Of a stretch of 61,248 nucleotides of DNA, positions 46,840-56,997 are shown piece by piece (positions within the stretch are counted from its first letter, which is position 1; every line of letters begins with the position of its first letter). Both the position numbers and the translations under genes were made by a program. The DNA lies in NCBI GenBank assembly GCA_030528155.1, contig JAUMZL010000012.1:1-61248 (forward strand). The letters are read 5' to 3'. The notes beneath the pieces are model-generated. The model was not told the origin of the DNA. It saw only the letters and a program-made list of their open reading frames with translations, and ran no database searches. The stretch comes from Aerococcus sp. (GTDB taxonomy: Bacteria; Bacillota; Bacilli; Lactobacillales; Aerococcaceae).

Positions 46840-47952
46840 ATGAAAGCACGACGGCTGTTAAAATCCAGCCTCTTAGTGGCAAGTGTCCTAGTCATGGGCG
46901 TGGGATGTCAGGTCTTACCTGATTCAACGCCGAATCAAGCGAGCAATGAGGCGGGCACGAGCCAAAATGAACCCCAAACAGAAAAAGGGTACTACCCAGC
47001 GGTCATTAAAGATGACCAATATCCGCTCAATGAGGCGCGCGGATTATCTGTTGGCACCAGTTCACAGGCTAATCGTGAACAGATGGAGCGATCGACCTAT
47101 CAAATGCTTTCGGAGACGTTTCCCACCACGGATTATCGTTTGCGCGAAGGACAAGTCATCACGAAAGACCAGCTCTCTAGTTGGTTAGGGGCGAAGAATA
47201 ATGATAATAAGGATGGCTTGAATCCAGAAAAAAGTGCCTCGGACAAAGAAAATGATTTTGAACCGCATTATCTCAATACCATTCTCGAGTATGACTTATT
47301 AGGAAATAAGCAAGATACGAAAGACAAATTGCAGGCGATTAGTCTAACACTGGTATTAAATCAGGAAGATCAAGCCTCTGCTGATAGCAAGGTAGTCGCT
47401 ATCGATAAAGATACGGCGATCAAACAGGGAAAAACTATTGCACAGGAAGTCCTCAACCGCTTGCGCCAAAAGGAAGAGTATAAACAGATTCCTATCCAGT
47501 TCTACTTGTTCTATAATGCACCGGCCGATGATTTATCAGGCGGAAGCGTTGTAGCAAGCACGCAGGTAAGTCCGGATAGCCGTGCCTTTGGAGATTGGAC
47601 GACTTATAATACTGAACAAGTCACATTAGGTGTCGATAAGGCGCCAAATCAAGAGGACACCACTAACTTTGAGCGGTATCGTGAGGAAGTGGCGACTGTG
47701 TTCCCAGAATTGAGCGGGTTAAGCGGTGTGGCCACCTATGAAGATGGCAAGTTGGAGCAATTGACTATCACCGTTCATACGCCATTTGATGGCTATTCCG
47801 AAACGGCAGCCCTCACCCAGCAAGCCATTACGAAAGCCAACAGCACGTTCAGTAAGAACATTAACATCAAAATTAAAGTTCAAGGCCCGAGTGGTAACAC
47901 AGCTTTGGCGGAGCGTGCTGGCGGTGGCGAGTTTTCTATGATGATTTTTTAG
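46840..47952 (+). CDS. camS: CamS family lipoprotein (sex pheromone cAM373 precursor-like)
   Basis: 370 residues. Signal sequence MKARRLLKSSLLVASVLVMGVGC with lipobox VMGVGC and lipid attachment at Cys23, then an Asn/Ser/Thr-rich linker and the CamS domain (YYPAVIKDDQYPLNEARGLS near its start). In enterococci and staphylococci the signal peptide of CamS yields a pheromone; the mature lipoprotein's role is unclear. Here the possible peptide from the hydrophobic signal core differs from the known one. The start at the later ATG is supported by GAAGGAGGATATCGC. pcrA-ligA-camS-gat order is conserved in Bacillota. Confidence 0.9.
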   Translation: MKARRLLKSSLLVASVLVMGVGCQVLPDSTPNQASNEAGTSQNEPQTEKGYYPAVIKDDQYPLNEARGLSVGTSSQANREQMERSTYQMLSETFPTTDYRLREGQVITKDQLSSWLGAKNNDNKDGLNPEKSASDKENDFEPHYLNTILEYDLLGNKQDTKDKLQAISLTLVLNQEDQASADSKVVAIDKDTAIKQGKTIAQEVLNRLRQKEEYKQIPIQFYLFYNAPADDLSGGSVVASTQVSPDSRAFGDWTTYNTEQVTLGVDKAPNQEDTTNFERYREEVATVFPELSGLSGVATYEDGKLEQLTITVHTPFDGYSETAALTQQAITKANSTFSKNINIKIKVQGPSGNTALAERAGGGEFSMMIF

Positions 47953-48017
47953 CGTTTAGGCGGATCTATGATAAAATACCAGAGAATCCCGATATACTAA
48001 TGACCAAGGAGGAAACT

Positions 48018-48326
48018 ATGAGTTCAATTAATGCTGAACAATACAAACACATTGCGGCATTGGCGAAATTAGCCTTCCCAGAAGAAGAAGTCGCCAACAA
48101 TGCGCATGTTTTTGATGATATTTTAAAAATGGTCGATCAGTTAGATGAGGTCGATACGACAGATGTTCCCGTATTGCGTTCGGGGATTGAATTGAAAAAT
48201 GTGATGCGCGATGATACGCCAACACCGGGTCTACCTCGGACGGAATTGATGAAGAATGTGCCAACCGAAAAAGATGGCTTCATTCATGTACCTGCAGCCT
48301 TTGATGAAAGTGAGGATAACGCCTAA
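48018..48326 (+). CDS. gatC: Asp/Glu-tRNA amidotransferase subunit C
   Basis: 102 residues. [43 protein letters not shown] is the typical GatC helix pair and belt. It stabilises GatA-GatB. The start follows CCAAGGAGGAAACT. Its TAA overlaps the gatA ATG by one base (TAATG). The last 15 residues are acidic and longer than in Bacillus GatC. Confidence 0.93.
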   Translation: MSSINAEQYKHIAALAKLAFPEEEVANNAHVFDDILKMVDQLDEVDTTDVPVLRSGIELKNVMRDDTPTPGLPRTELMKNVPTEKDGFIHVPAAFDESEDNA

Positions 48327-49777
48327 TGAGTCGATTTGATGAAACAATTGTTAGCCTCAACCAACAACTGGTCAATGGGGAAACCACCGCTGTTCAATTA
48401 GTGAAGGACGCCATTGAACGGATTAAAGCCCTCGATGGAAAATACAATGCCTTCATTACCTTGAATGAAGAACAAGCCTTGGAACAAGCGAAATTAAGTG
48501 ATGAAAAAGGGTACAGCACCGACCGTCCGCTCCAAGGGATTCCATTGGGGATTAAGGACAACATCGTCACCAAAGATCTGAAAACAACCGCTGCTTCTCA
48601 TATCTTGGATAACTTTGTGCCTATCTACGACGCTACAGTAATGGAAAAACTGAATGCAGCTGGAGCCATCACTATTGGAAAATTGAACCTCGATGAATTC
48701 GCCATGGGTGGATCCACCGAGACGAGTTACTTCGGTCCAACCAAGAACGCTTGGGACACCGAGCGCGTACCAGGCGGATCTTCTGGTGGTTCTGCTGCTG
48801 CGGTAGCGAGTGGAGAAGTCGTTGCTGCTTTGGGTTCTGACACAGGGGGATCTGTGCGTCAACCTGCAGCCTTCAACGGTATCGTTGGGATGAAACCAAC
48901 ATACGGCCGGGTATCACGGAATGGGCTGATTGCGTTCGGTTCTTCGCTCGACCAGATCGGGCCAATGACCCGCACCGTTGAAGACAACGCTATCCTGCTC
49001 GAAGCGATTGCTGGTGTGGATGAACATGACTCCACAACCGGAGATGTTTCTGTTCCGCATTACTTAGACACCATCAAAGACGGCGTGAAAGGCATGAAGA
49101 TTGCCGTACCGCGCGAATTCTTTGAAGAAGGGACAACCGAGGAAGTTTCTGCTGCGGTTCATAAAGCCATCGAAACCTTAGAATCACTTGGCGCAACTGC
49201 TGAAGAAGTGAGCCTGCCTCATATGCGCTATGGGATTCCGGTTTACTACATTGTCGCTTCCAGTGAGGCGTCTTCAAACTTGCAACGTTTTGACGGCATC
49301 CGCTATGGGTACCGCGCTGACAACGTGAAGGACTTGGAAGATCTCTACGTGCGTAGCCGCTCAGAAGGATTTGGGGACGAAGTGAAACGCCGGATCATGT
49401 TAGGGACCTTCTCCCTGTCTTCTGGATTCTACGACGCTTACTTCAACAAGGCTGGTAAAGTGCGGATGGTTATTGCCCGTGAATTCCAATCCATCTTCGA
49501 AAACTATGACCTGATCATGGGACCAGTCACCACGACGACCGCCTTCAAATTGGGCGAACGGACCGAAGACCCTGTCTCCATGTACATGTCTGACTTGTTG
49601 ACGGTTCCTGTCAACCTCGCTGGTCTGCCAAGTATCGCTGTTCCTGGTGGCTTCGACTCCAATGGTTTGCCAATCGGTATTCAAATGATTGCCAACCACT
49701 TCCAAGAAGAAACCATCTACAAAGCAGCATACGCCTTTGAACAGGCCACAGATTTCCATACACGTCATCCGGAATAA
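48326..49777 (+). CDS. gatA: Asp/Glu-tRNA amidotransferase subunit A
   Basis: 483 residues, amidase-signature enzyme. Catalytic triad Lys in [10 protein letters not shown], cis-Ser and nucleophile Ser in [17 protein letters not shown] with [12 protein letters not shown]. It frees ammonia from glutamine for transfer to Glu-tRNA(Gln) or Asp-tRNA(Asn). Translationally coupled to gatC and 13 bases ahead of gatB. Confidence 0.96.
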   Translation: MSRFDETIVSLNQQLVNGETTAVQLVKDAIERIKALDGKYNAFITLNEEQALEQAKLSDEKGYSTDRPLQGIPLGIKDNIVTKDLKTTAASHILDNFVPIYDATVMEKLNAAGAITIGKLNLDEFAMGGSTETSYFGPTKNAWDTERVPGGSSGGSAAAVASGEVVAALGSDTGGSVRQPAAFNGIVGMKPTYGRVSRNGLIAFGSSLDQIGPMTRTVEDNAILLEAIAGVDEHDSTTGDVSVPHYLDTIKDGVKGMKIAVPREFFEEGTTEEVSAAVHKAIETLESLGATAEEVSLPHMRYGIPVYYIVASSEASSNLQRFDGIRYGYRADNVKDLEDLYVRSRSEGFGDEVKRRIMLGTFSLSSGFYDAYFNKAGKVRMVIAREFQSIFENYDLIMGPVTTTTAFKLGERTEDPVSMYMSDLLTVPVNLAGLPSIAVPGGFDSNGLPIGIQMIANHFQEETIYKAAYAFEQATDFHTRHPE

Positions 49778-49790
49778 GGGAGGAACAAAC

Positions 49791-51218
49791 GTGAACTACG
49801 AAACAGTGATTGGGCTTGAAGTCCATGTGGAATTAAAAACCCAAAGTAAAGTTTTCTCACCAGCACCCACCAGTTTTGGGGCTGAACCAAATACCAACAC
49901 CAACGTTATCGACTGGGGTTATCCTGGGGTATTGCCAGTTGTCAACAAAAAAGCCATCGAATATGGGCTCAAAGCCGCAACCGTATTGAACTGCGAAATC
50001 AATCCAGTTCAACGCTTTGACCGCAAGAACTACTTCTACCCAGACAACCCGAAAGCTTACCAAATTTCCCAGTTGGATCATCCACTGGGTGAAAATGGCT
50101 ACATCGAAATTGAAGTGGATGGCGAAAAACGCCGCATCGGGATTGAACGCATCCACTTGGAAGAAGACGCAGGGAAAAACATTCATGACGAATCAGGGAC
50201 TTTGGTGGATTTGAACCGTCAAGGCACGCCATTGGTTGAGATTGTTTCGAAACCAGATATGCGTTCACCAGAAGAAGCCTACGCTTACCTCGAACGCTTG
50301 CGCGAAGTCATCATGTTCACCGGCGTTTCCGATGTGAAGATGGAAGAAGGCTCCATGCGTTGCGATGCCAACATCTCCATCCGTCCTTATGGGCAAGAGG
50401 AATTCGGCACCAAGACCGAAATTAAGAACTTAAACTCTTTCAACAACGTTCGCCGCGGGATTGCCTATGAAGAACAACGGCAAGCACGTGTATTGAACAG
50501 TGGCGACAAAGTGGTGCAATCTACTCTGCGTTGGGATGACACCAACAAGAAAACCGTGTTGATGCGGGTCAAAGAAGGGGAATCGGACTACCGTTACTTC
50601 CCAGAACCAGATATTCCTGACTTCGAAGTTAGCGAAGAATGGCTCAAAGAAATTCAAGCGGATCTGCCAGAAATGCCAGAAAAACGCCGTCAACGTTATG
50701 TGGAAGACTTCGGTTTGCCTGTTTATGATGCGGGTATCTTGACCCAAACCATGGAAATGTCCGACTTCTTCGATGCAACGGTAGCTGAGGGTGCTGATCC
50801 TAAATTAGCTTCCAACTGGTTGATGGGTGAGGTTTCTGCTTACATGAACGAACAAGAAACCACTTTGGACGCTATGGCGCTTACGCCAGAAAACTTGGCA
50901 GAAATGATCCAACTGATTGCGGACGGTACCATCTCTTCTAAGATTGCGAAGAAAGTCTTCAAACATTTAGCGGACAATGGTGGTAGCGCCAAAGCCTTCG
51001 TTGAAGAACAAGGCCTCGCTCAGATTTCTGACGAAGCGACCCTGTTGCCATTGATCCAACAAGCCATCGCGGATAACCCACAATCTGTGGCGGACTTCAA
51101 GAAAGGGAAGAAGAAAGCTCAGGGAGCTTTGGTTGGTCAAATCATGAAAGCCACCAAAGGGAAAGCGGATCCTAAGATTTTGAATCAATTATTAGGCAAA
51201 GCCTTGAGTGAAGCTTAA
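49791..51218 (+). CDS. gatB: Asp/Glu-tRNA amidotransferase subunit B
   Basis: 475 residues. N-terminal cradle domain starting [37 protein letters not shown], the [17 protein letters not shown] segment, [12 protein letters not shown], and the C-terminal tail YqeY-like helical domain (LGKALSE). It kinates the misacylated tRNA and amidates it. The family start maps to GTG at 49791 with AAGGGAGGAAC upstream; the longer ATG frame overlaps gatA and lacks family similarity in its first part. Confidence 0.96.
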   Translation: MNYETVIGLEVHVELKTQSKVFSPAPTSFGAEPNTNTNVIDWGYPGVLPVVNKKAIEYGLKAATVLNCEINPVQRFDRKNYFYPDNPKAYQISQLDHPLGENGYIEIEVDGEKRRIGIERIHLEEDAGKNIHDESGTLVDLNRQGTPLVEIVSKPDMRSPEEAYAYLERLREVIMFTGVSDVKMEEGSMRCDANISIRPYGQEEFGTKTEIKNLNSFNNVRRGIAYEEQRQARVLNSGDKVVQSTLRWDDTNKKTVLMRVKEGESDYRYFPEPDIPDFEVSEEWLKEIQADLPEMPEKRRQRYVEDFGLPVYDAGILTQTMEMSDFFDATVAEGADPKLASNWLMGEVSAYMNEQETTLDAMALTPENLAEMIQLIADGTISSKIAKKVFKHLADNGGSAKAFVEEQGLAQISDEATLLPLIQQAIADNPQSVADFKKGKKKAQGALVGQIMKATKGKADPKILNQLLGKALSEA

Positions 51219-51309
51219 TCCAAAAGGGGAGTGAAGCGCTGAATAACGCTACCTACGCGATAATGTCGTCATTGGTGCGGTGTTTGAGCGAAGCTTTAAA
51301 TGTAAGCAC

Positions 51310-51373
51310 GAGATGAGACAGTCAATGTCATCTCAATCAAAAAACGGAAGGCGAGTGCGTCTTCCGTTTTTTT
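51310..51373 (+). terminator. Terminator(s) of the gat operon
   Basis: A first hairpin GAGATGA...TCATCTC (51310-51334 region) is followed by ACGGAAG/CTTCCGT (51344-51367) flanked by A and T tracts (TTTTTTT), a strong intrinsic terminator. Confidence 0.88.
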
Positions 51374-51414
51374 GATAGGCAAAGAAAAAAGCATGAAAAA
51401 TGGCTATCATCTCT

Positions 51415-51432
51415 TTGTGAAAGATGATACAA
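51415..51432 (+). promoter_or_regulatory. Possible Rex operator in the adh promoter
   Basis: TTGTGAAAGATGATACAA resembles the Rex consensus TTGTGAANNNNTTCACAA: the left half fits fully and the right half at four of six positions. It overlaps the likely -10 (TACAAT 51428-51433). Rex is the NADH-sensing repressor of alcohol dehydrogenases in Gram-positives. Confidence 0.45.
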
Positions 51433-51492
51433 TATAACTGTTGATAAGGCTTACATAAGCCATACCATTCATAGAAAGTGGGGAGTTTTATT

Positions 51493-52515
51493 ATGAAGGC
51501 AATTGTTGCAGGGGAAGATCGTACCGCTAAAATCGTGGACAAACCATTGCGCGACTTACAACCAGGTGAAGCATTACTGAAGATGGAATGCTGCGGGGTT
51601 TGCCACACGGACTTGCACGTGAAAAACGCTGACTTTGGCGATGTTTCAGGCACCGTGCTCGGTCATGAAGGTATCGGTAAAGTCGTTGAAGTTTATGATG
51701 GCGTAGAAAGCCTCAAGATTGGCGATCGCGCGAGTGTCGCTTGGTTCTTCGAAGGCTGTGGACACTGTGAATACTGTACCAGTGGCCGTGAAACCCTCTG
51801 CCGTTCTGTGAAGAATGCCGGTTATACCGCTGACGGGGGGATGGCGGAATACTGCATCGTTCCCGCTGACTATGCGGTTAAGGTGCCAGATGGCTTAGAG
51901 TCAGCACCAGCCTCCTCGATCACCTGTGCAGGGGTAACGACCTACAAAGCGATTAAAACGTCAGGCATCCGTCCCGGACAATGGATCTTGATCTCCGGAC
52001 TCGGTGGTTTAGGGAACTTGGCATTGCAATATGCAAAGAATGTCTTCAATGCTAAAGTCATCGCGGTTGACGTGAACGACAAACAATTGGAATTCGCTAA
52101 AGAATCCGGTGCGGACATTCTCGTTAACCCATTGAAGGAAGACCCAGGCAAAGTGGCTCAAGAAAAAGTTGGTGGCGTTCACGCTGCGGTTGTTACAGCT
52201 GTGGCAAAATCTGCCTTCAACCAAGCCGTAGATTCTGTTCGTGCCGGTGGGCGTGTAGTAGGTGTCGGACTACCTTCAGAAACCATGGACTTAGCCATTC
52301 CACGCTTAGTTCTCGACGGGATCGAAGTGGTTGGCTCCTTAGTAGGGACACGCCAAGACTTGGCAGAAGCATTCCAATTTGGGGCAGAAGGCAAAGTCGT
52401 TCCGGTTTGTCACATGCGCCCAATGGAAGACATTAATGACATCTTCGAAGAAATGGAACAAGGCAAGATTAAAGGCCGGATGGTCATTGATCTCACCAAC
52501 CTTGGCAATGACTAA
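51493..52515 (+). CDS. Zinc-dependent alcohol dehydrogenase (AdhP/AdhA type)
   Basis: 340 residues, MDR family. Catalytic zinc ligands [10 protein letters not shown] (Cys) and GHEGIGKV (His-Glu); structural zinc [18 protein letters not shown] loop [14 protein letters not shown]. It reduces acetaldehyde to ethanol with NADH, or the reverse. The start follows GGGGAGTTTTATT. It is a single-gene unit with a Rex-like operator and a terminator. The aldehyde dehydrogenase gene is 414 bases downstream. Confidence 0.93.
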   Translation: MKAIVAGEDRTAKIVDKPLRDLQPGEALLKMECCGVCHTDLHVKNADFGDVSGTVLGHEGIGKVVEVYDGVESLKIGDRASVAWFFEGCGHCEYCTSGRETLCRSVKNAGYTADGGMAEYCIVPADYAVKVPDGLESAPASSITCAGVTTYKAIKTSGIRPGQWILISGLGGLGNLALQYAKNVFNAKVIAVDVNDKQLEFAKESGADILVNPLKEDPGKVAQEKVGGVHAAVVTAVAKSAFNQAVDSVRAGGRVVGVGLPSETMDLAIPRLVLDGIEVVGSLVGTRQDLAEAFQFGAEGKVVPVCHMRPMEDINDIFEEMEQGKIKGRMVIDLTNLGND

Positions 52516-52555
52516 TTAAAAAAAATAGTGTGTTTATACGTCTACTTATCAAAGG

Positions 52556-52588
52556 AAGCTCCCGGTCCACGTGGCTGGGAGCTTTTTG
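52556..52588 (+). terminator. Terminator of the alcohol dehydrogenase gene
   Basis: AAGCTCCC with GGGAGCTT and inner CCAC/GTGG pairs, then TTTTTG. Confidence 0.88.
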
Positions 52589-52788
52589 TAAGCAGAGAAG
52601 GAGTTTTTTTGTGAGCAGCTAAGGAATTTATGGACTAACAAGAAAGTCAATTGGTCTGTAATGAATGCGTTCTGGAGTAAAAAATTTTGTTGCTGTGTAA
52701 TGTCGTGGCTAAATGCAAAATAAAAGAACGAATAAAAGTGATAAAAATGCTGAGTTAATCATATTTCTCGCTTAATAGAGCAGAAATT

Positions 52789-52817
52789 TTGTGATGTAAG
52801 CGTTAACGTGCTAATCT
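52789..52817 (+). promoter_or_regulatory. Promoter of the aldehyde dehydrogenase gene with a cre-like site in the spacer
   Basis: TTGTGA, 17-base spacer, TAATCT. ATGTAAGCGTTAACG (52795-52809) fills the spacer and matches the cre consensus at most positions (mismatch at the last). The region 52589-52788 shows no gene. Confidence 0.5.
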
Positions 52818-52929
52818 ATGGATAGTGAGATAGGAACTGACGCGAAAACCGCAATGGCCGGCAGATTTTGGTGCAGTTCTGATCACCAAGTGTAACAGAC
52901 ATCGTTTGAGCAATTGAGGAGGCACTGAC

Positions 52930-54423
52930 ATGACCAGACCAACATTAAACCTAAAAGAAGAGTACGGATTGTTTATTAATGGTGAATTTGTGCCAGCCGA
53001 AGAGCATAAAACCCGAGAAGCTTATTCGCCAGCTGATGGCACTTTGCTGGCGCGTTTCGCTGAAGGTAGCAAAAATGACGTGGATCGGGCGGTTAAAGCA
53101 GCCACAGCGGCTTTCGCTACCTATAAGAAATGGAATAACCACGAACGGGCCGCACTGTTGAATAAGATTGCGGATGTCATTGAAGAGAACAAAGAATTCC
53201 TCGCAATGGTGGAAACGATGGACAATGGGAAACCTATCCGAGAAACGCTGAATGTCGATGTCGCTGATTCAGCGGCGCATTTTCGTTTCTATGCCGGCTT
53301 GATTGAAACCGATCAAGGAACCGTGCGCAAAATCGATAACCACACACTATCCATCGTGTTGCGCGAACCAATCGGAGTAGTCGGTCAGATTATTCCGTGG
53401 AACTTCCCTCTGTTGATGGCTGCCTGGAAACTCGCACCAGCGTTAGCGGCAGGGGATACCATTGTGATTAAACCTTCTAGTTCGACCTCTCTATCGCTGC
53501 TAGAACTCGCACGACTGACGAAAGATATTATTCCAGCTGGGGTCATGAACGTGGTCACAGGTGGCGGTGGCACAACCGGTGAATACGTGCTCGAGCACCC
53601 AGAGATCAAGAAATTGGCCTTCACTGGGTCGACAGAAATTGGCTACAATGTCTACAAACATGCGGCTGAGCGGATGGTCCCAGCAACGCTAGAACTCGGA
53701 GGCAAGAGCGCCAATATTATCTTCGCGGACGCTGACTTGGAATTAGCACTCGATGGCGCGGCGAAAGGCATCCTGTTCAACCAAGGACAGGTCTGCTCAG
53801 CCGGATCCCGTCTCTTTGTGCAAGCAGACATCTATGATTCCTTCGTTGAACGTTTGACAGAAACCTTCAAACATGTAAAAGTCGGTCTCCCATGGGAAGA
53901 AGACACACAGCTAGGAGCCCAAGTCAATGAACGGCAGTCCGAAAAAGTTGCCGGTTACATAGATATTGCGAAAGAAGAAGGCGCCACAATCGCAGCCGGT
54001 GGACACCGAATCACAACAGGTGAACTCGAAAAAGGGTACTATTTCGAACCGACCTTGGTGACGGACGTGGATAACCACAGTCGCCTCGCTCAAGAAGAAA
54101 TCTTTGGCCCTGTGTTGACGGTGATTAAATTCAAGGATGAAGCTGATGTGATCAAAATGGCAAATGATTCTAGCTACGGGTTAGCTGGAGCTGTCTTCAC
54201 CAAGGATATTACACGGGCACTGCGCGTGAGCCAGGCCATGGAAACGGGGCGGGTATGGATCAATACCTATAATGTTTTGCCAGCCGGCGCACCATTTGGC
54301 GGCTACAAGGAATCTGGCATTGGGCGCGAAAATGATGAACGGGCCCTCGATGCCTATTCACAAGTGAAGAACATTATGATTGATATTTCCGATCAAGCCA
54401 GTGGACTGTACGATATTTTATAA
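52930..54423 (+). CDS. NAD(P)-dependent aldehyde dehydrogenase
   Basis: 497 residues, class 1/2 ALDH superfamily. Cofactor PWNFPLLMAAWKLAPALAAG with KPSSSTS, FTGSTEIG, catalytic Glu in LELGGKSANI and nucleophile Cys in NQGQVCSAGSR, C-terminal NTYNVLPAGAPFGGYKESGIGREN. It oxidises an aldehyde to the acid; acetaldehyde is likely but unproven. ATTGAGGAGGCACTGAC precedes the ATG. A cre-like site suggests glucose repression. It is not the CoA-acylating AdhE type. Confidence 0.92.
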   Translation: MTRPTLNLKEEYGLFINGEFVPAEEHKTREAYSPADGTLLARFAEGSKNDVDRAVKAATAAFATYKKWNNHERAALLNKIADVIEENKEFLAMVETMDNGKPIRETLNVDVADSAAHFRFYAGLIETDQGTVRKIDNHTLSIVLREPIGVVGQIIPWNFPLLMAAWKLAPALAAGDTIVIKPSSSTSLSLLELARLTKDIIPAGVMNVVTGGGGTTGEYVLEHPEIKKLAFTGSTEIGYNVYKHAAERMVPATLELGGKSANIIFADADLELALDGAAKGILFNQGQVCSAGSRLFVQADIYDSFVERLTETFKHVKVGLPWEEDTQLGAQVNERQSEKVAGYIDIAKEEGATIAAGGHRITTGELEKGYYFEPTLVTDVDNHSRLAQEEIFGPVLTVIKFKDEADVIKMANDSSYGLAGAVFTKDITRALRVSQAMETGRVWINTYNVLPAGAPFGGYKESGIGRENDERALDAYSQVKNIMIDISDQASGLYDIL

Positions 54424-54434
54424 TGAGTGAATAA

Positions 54435-54523
54435 ACTGAGCAGCAAAAAGAAGTATCCAGCGCCAAAAAATAAGCTTACTGCTCAGTAAAAATGAGGGCG
54501 TCCCACTTTGGATTTTGCGCTGG
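54435..54523 (+). repeat. Two interleaved inverted repeats after the aldehyde dehydrogenase gene
   Basis: Arm A ACTGAGCAG (54435-54443) pairs with A' CTGCTCAGT (54479-54487); arm B CCAGCGC(C)AAAA (54457-54468) pairs with B' TTTTGCGCTGG (54513-54523). The order A-B-A'-B' is a pseudoknot topology, or gives two mutually exclusive hairpins. Confidence 0.6.
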
Positions 54524-54529
54524 GGCGTT

Positions 54530-54608
54530 ACCTAAAAAAGCCACCCGTCTAGTGGTTGCTTCAGTCAAGGACTGAGAAGCATCGCAGGAGACGGGTGGTT
54601 TTTAGGTA
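54530..54608. terminator. Large bidirectional terminator between aldehyde dehydrogenase and aldo/keto reductase
   Basis: ACCTAAAAAAGCCACCCGTCT pairs with AGACGGGTGGTTTTTAGGT as the outer stem, with an inner hairpin GCTTCAGTC/GACTGAgAAGC. A and T tracts flank it on both sides. Confidence 0.9.
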
Positions 54609-54624
54609 TGATCATCAGTAGGAA

Positions 54625-55458
54625 TTAGAGTTGAACTTGGTCTAAGAGTGCCATGTCGTCATCACTCAAGGTGAAATCAAGTTCTGTATTCTGTTGAATC
54701 CAACGCTCGTGAGTGGATTTTGGCAAGACAATCAATCCTTTTTGAATCACGTAACGCAGGGCGATCTGCGCAATGGATTTATCATATTTGTCCGCAAGTG
54801 GAGCGATCGTTGGTTGGTCGACTAAGCCACCTATTTGAAGTGGGGAATAAGCTTCCACATGAATGCCTCGTTCGCGGCAATAGTTGACAAGTTCATCGTT
54901 GGTATGTTCGTGTCCAACGTGATATTTAATCTGGTTAACCGCTGGAACGACAGAGACAGCGGGCAGGAGATGATTGAGGTCATCGATTTCGAAATTAGAA
55001 ACCCCGATCGCACGAATCTTGCCGGCGCGATAATCTTCCTCCAGTGCCTGCCAGACTTGGCGGTTTTCTTCATAGTAGCGGTGGTAAGGATCCTCCATCC
55101 CCATCATTTCCCATGGGCGTGGCGCATGAACGAGGATCAGATCGAGGTAATCCTGCTGCATTTGGTAGAGAATTTCATCGACTTGTTGATGCACCTCATG
55201 CGGGCGCTTGCAGGCTGCTTGGATTTTTGAGGTGATAAATACCTCGTCACGAGGCACCGCACTCTCATTGATCGCTTTGCCGACCATTTCTTGGTTGAAA
55301 TATTGGAAAGCCGTGTCGATGTGGCGATAGCCGTGCTTGAGGGCAAGCGCCGTAGCGGCATAGGCATCCGCTTTTGATGATTTCCAAGTACCAAAACCGA
55401 GTTGTGGAATAGAAACGCCATTATTTAACGTCAGTGTCGTCTCGAGAATAGACATCAT
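54625..55458 (-). CDS. Aldo/keto reductase
   Basis: 277 residues, NADP-dependent AKR5-like TIM barrel. Catalytic tetrad Asp and Tyr in HIDTAFQYFNQE (Tyr in the FQYFN loop), Lys in FITSKI, His in LILVHAPRPW; cofactor segment VLPKSTHERWIQQN. It reduces small aldehydes or ketones such as methylglyoxal. AAGGAGGAAAA lies before the ATG pair at 55458/55455; the longer frame has no family similarity upstream. Divergent from rlmD with about 130 bases between. Confidence 0.93.
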   Translation of the reverse strand: MMSILETTLTLNNGVSIPQLGFGTWKSSKADAYAATALALKHGYRHIDTAFQYFNQEMVGKAINESAVPRDEVFITSKIQAACKRPHEVHQQVDEILYQMQQDYLDLILVHAPRPWEMMGMEDPYHRYYEENRQVWQALEEDYRAGKIRAIGVSNFEIDDLNHLLPAVSVVPAVNQIKYHVGHEHTNDELVNYCRERGIHVEAYSPLQIGGLVDQPTIAPLADKYDKSIAQIALRYVIQKGLIVLPKSTHERWIQQNTELDFTLSDDDMALLDQVQL

Positions 55459-55523
55459 TTTTCCTCCTTCTGATTGATAGAGCGCTATCATATTACCATA
55501 ATTATACCAATGAATCCTCTCTC

Positions 55524-55553
55524 TTGTCAGATGAGATGGCAAGAGCGTATGAT
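55524..55553 (+). promoter_or_regulatory. Promoter of rlmD
   Basis: TTGTCA, 18-base spacer, TATGAT, 34 bases before the start. A minus-strand TATAAT at 55501-55506 serves the divergent aldo/keto reductase. Confidence 0.55.
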
Positions 55554-55586
55554 AAAATAAACCTAAACGCGAATTGGAGGATAGGA

Positions 55587-56975
55587 ATGAAACAAGCACT
55601 CCCTGTAACCAAAAATCAAACCCTCACCGTGACGATTGAGGACCTCACGTACGAAGGATTAGGTGTCGCTAAGGTCGATGGCTATCCTCTATTTATTGCG
55701 GATGCTCTGCCGAGTGAAACCTGTGACATCCATGTGACGAAAGCCCTCAAACACTATGGCTATGCCAAAGTCATCAAGCGTCACAACAACGCCCCAGAGC
55801 GCCAACAATTTACGGACTCAGACTGGCTCAAAACGGGCACCATGCCCCTCGCTCACCTGAAATATGACGCCCAGTTAGCGTTCAAAAAACAACAAGTCAT
55901 TAATAACCTACAAAAGCACGGTCTGCTGGAACAAACCACCGTGCTCAACCCCCTAGGCATGGCGGATCCTTGGCGCTATCGCAACAAGGCACAAGTACCG
56001 GTGGGCATGGTGGACAACGAACTCGTCACAGGGTTCTATCGGCGCGGGTCGCACCGTCTGATTCCCATGACCAATTACCATATCCAATATCCGGCAATCG
56101 ATCAGACCTTGCAACAAGTCGTTAAGATCCTGAATGATTATCAGATTACTGCCTATGACGAAAACACTCATCGCGGGCTACTGCGCCACATTGTCGTGCG
56201 CGAAGGGTACTACACCAAGGAACAGATGGTGATCCTCGTCATCAATGGGGACAAATTGCCACATGAAGAAGCCATTGTTCGTGACTTGACGGCGGCGCTT
56301 TCTAACCTGGTGAGTTTAGTCCTCAACAGTAATACCAGAAATACTAACGTCATTCTGGGACATAAGGATCGCATCTTATGGGGATCAAAGAGCTATGATG
56401 ACCGCTTGTTTGACATGACGTTCCATATTTCCGCGCATTCGTTCTTCCAGGTGAACGTGATCCAGGCAGAACGTCTCTACGAAGAAGCGCTCCAACGTGC
56501 CAAACTCACCGGTAATGAAATTGTGGTGGACGCTTATTGCGGGATTGGCACACTCTCCTTATGTTTAGCGAAACAAGCCAAAACCGTCTATGGGGTGGAA
56601 ATCGTTCCGGATGCGATCACCATGGCCAAACAAAACGCAGCGGATAACCAGATCACCAACGCCAACTTTGTCACCGGCAAAGCCGAAGAACTGATGCCAC
56701 AGTGGGTAGATGACGGCTTAAAACCGGATGTCGTTGTCGTTGATCCGCCACGCAAAGGGTTAGATCAAAAATTCATTCAGAGTGTGATCGATGTTGCACC
56801 AGAAAAAATTGTCTACGTGAGCTGCAACCCAGCCACCCTTGCGCGCGACCTTAGAAAATTTGTGGACGCTGGATACGCACTCGGCGACGTTCAACCGGTT
56901 GATATGTTCCCACATACCACGCATGTGGAGTGTGTAGTATTGATGTCAAAAATTCATGGTAGAGCGACAAATTAG
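55587..56975 (+). CDS. rlmD: 23S rRNA (uracil-5-)-methyltransferase RlmD (RumA/TrmA family)
   Basis: 462 residues. N-terminal TRAM domain (about 5-65), SAM domain with VVDAYCGIGTLSLCLA and VDPPRKGLDQ, catalytic Cys and base in YVSCNPATLARDL, and the closing DMFPHTTHVECVVLMSK. It makes m5U in 23S rRNA. The start follows TTGGAGGATAGGA. The last residues (IHGRATN) lie beyond the normal end, and the sequence turns AT-rich at once. This 3' end (called rum or rumA) is a known integration site for streptococcal mobile elements; here it borders a decayed island. Confidence 0.93.
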   Translation: MKQALPVTKNQTLTVTIEDLTYEGLGVAKVDGYPLFIADALPSETCDIHVTKALKHYGYAKVIKRHNNAPERQQFTDSDWLKTGTMPLAHLKYDAQLAFKKQQVINNLQKHGLLEQTTVLNPLGMADPWRYRNKAQVPVGMVDNELVTGFYRRGSHRLIPMTNYHIQYPAIDQTLQQVVKILNDYQITAYDENTHRGLLRHIVVREGYYTKEQMVILVINGDKLPHEEAIVRDLTAALSNLVSLVLNSNTRNTNVILGHKDRILWGSKSYDDRLFDMTFHISAHSFFQVNVIQAERLYEEALQRAKLTGNEIVVDAYCGIGTLSLCLAKQAKTVYGVEIVPDAITMAKQNAADNQITNANFVTGKAEELMPQWVDDGLKPDVVVVDPPRKGLDQKFIQSVIDVAPEKIVYVSCNPATLARDLRKFVDAGYALGDVQPVDMFPHTTHVECVVLMSKIHGRATN

Positions 56976-56997
56976 AATTATATGGAGAGTTAAAGAA

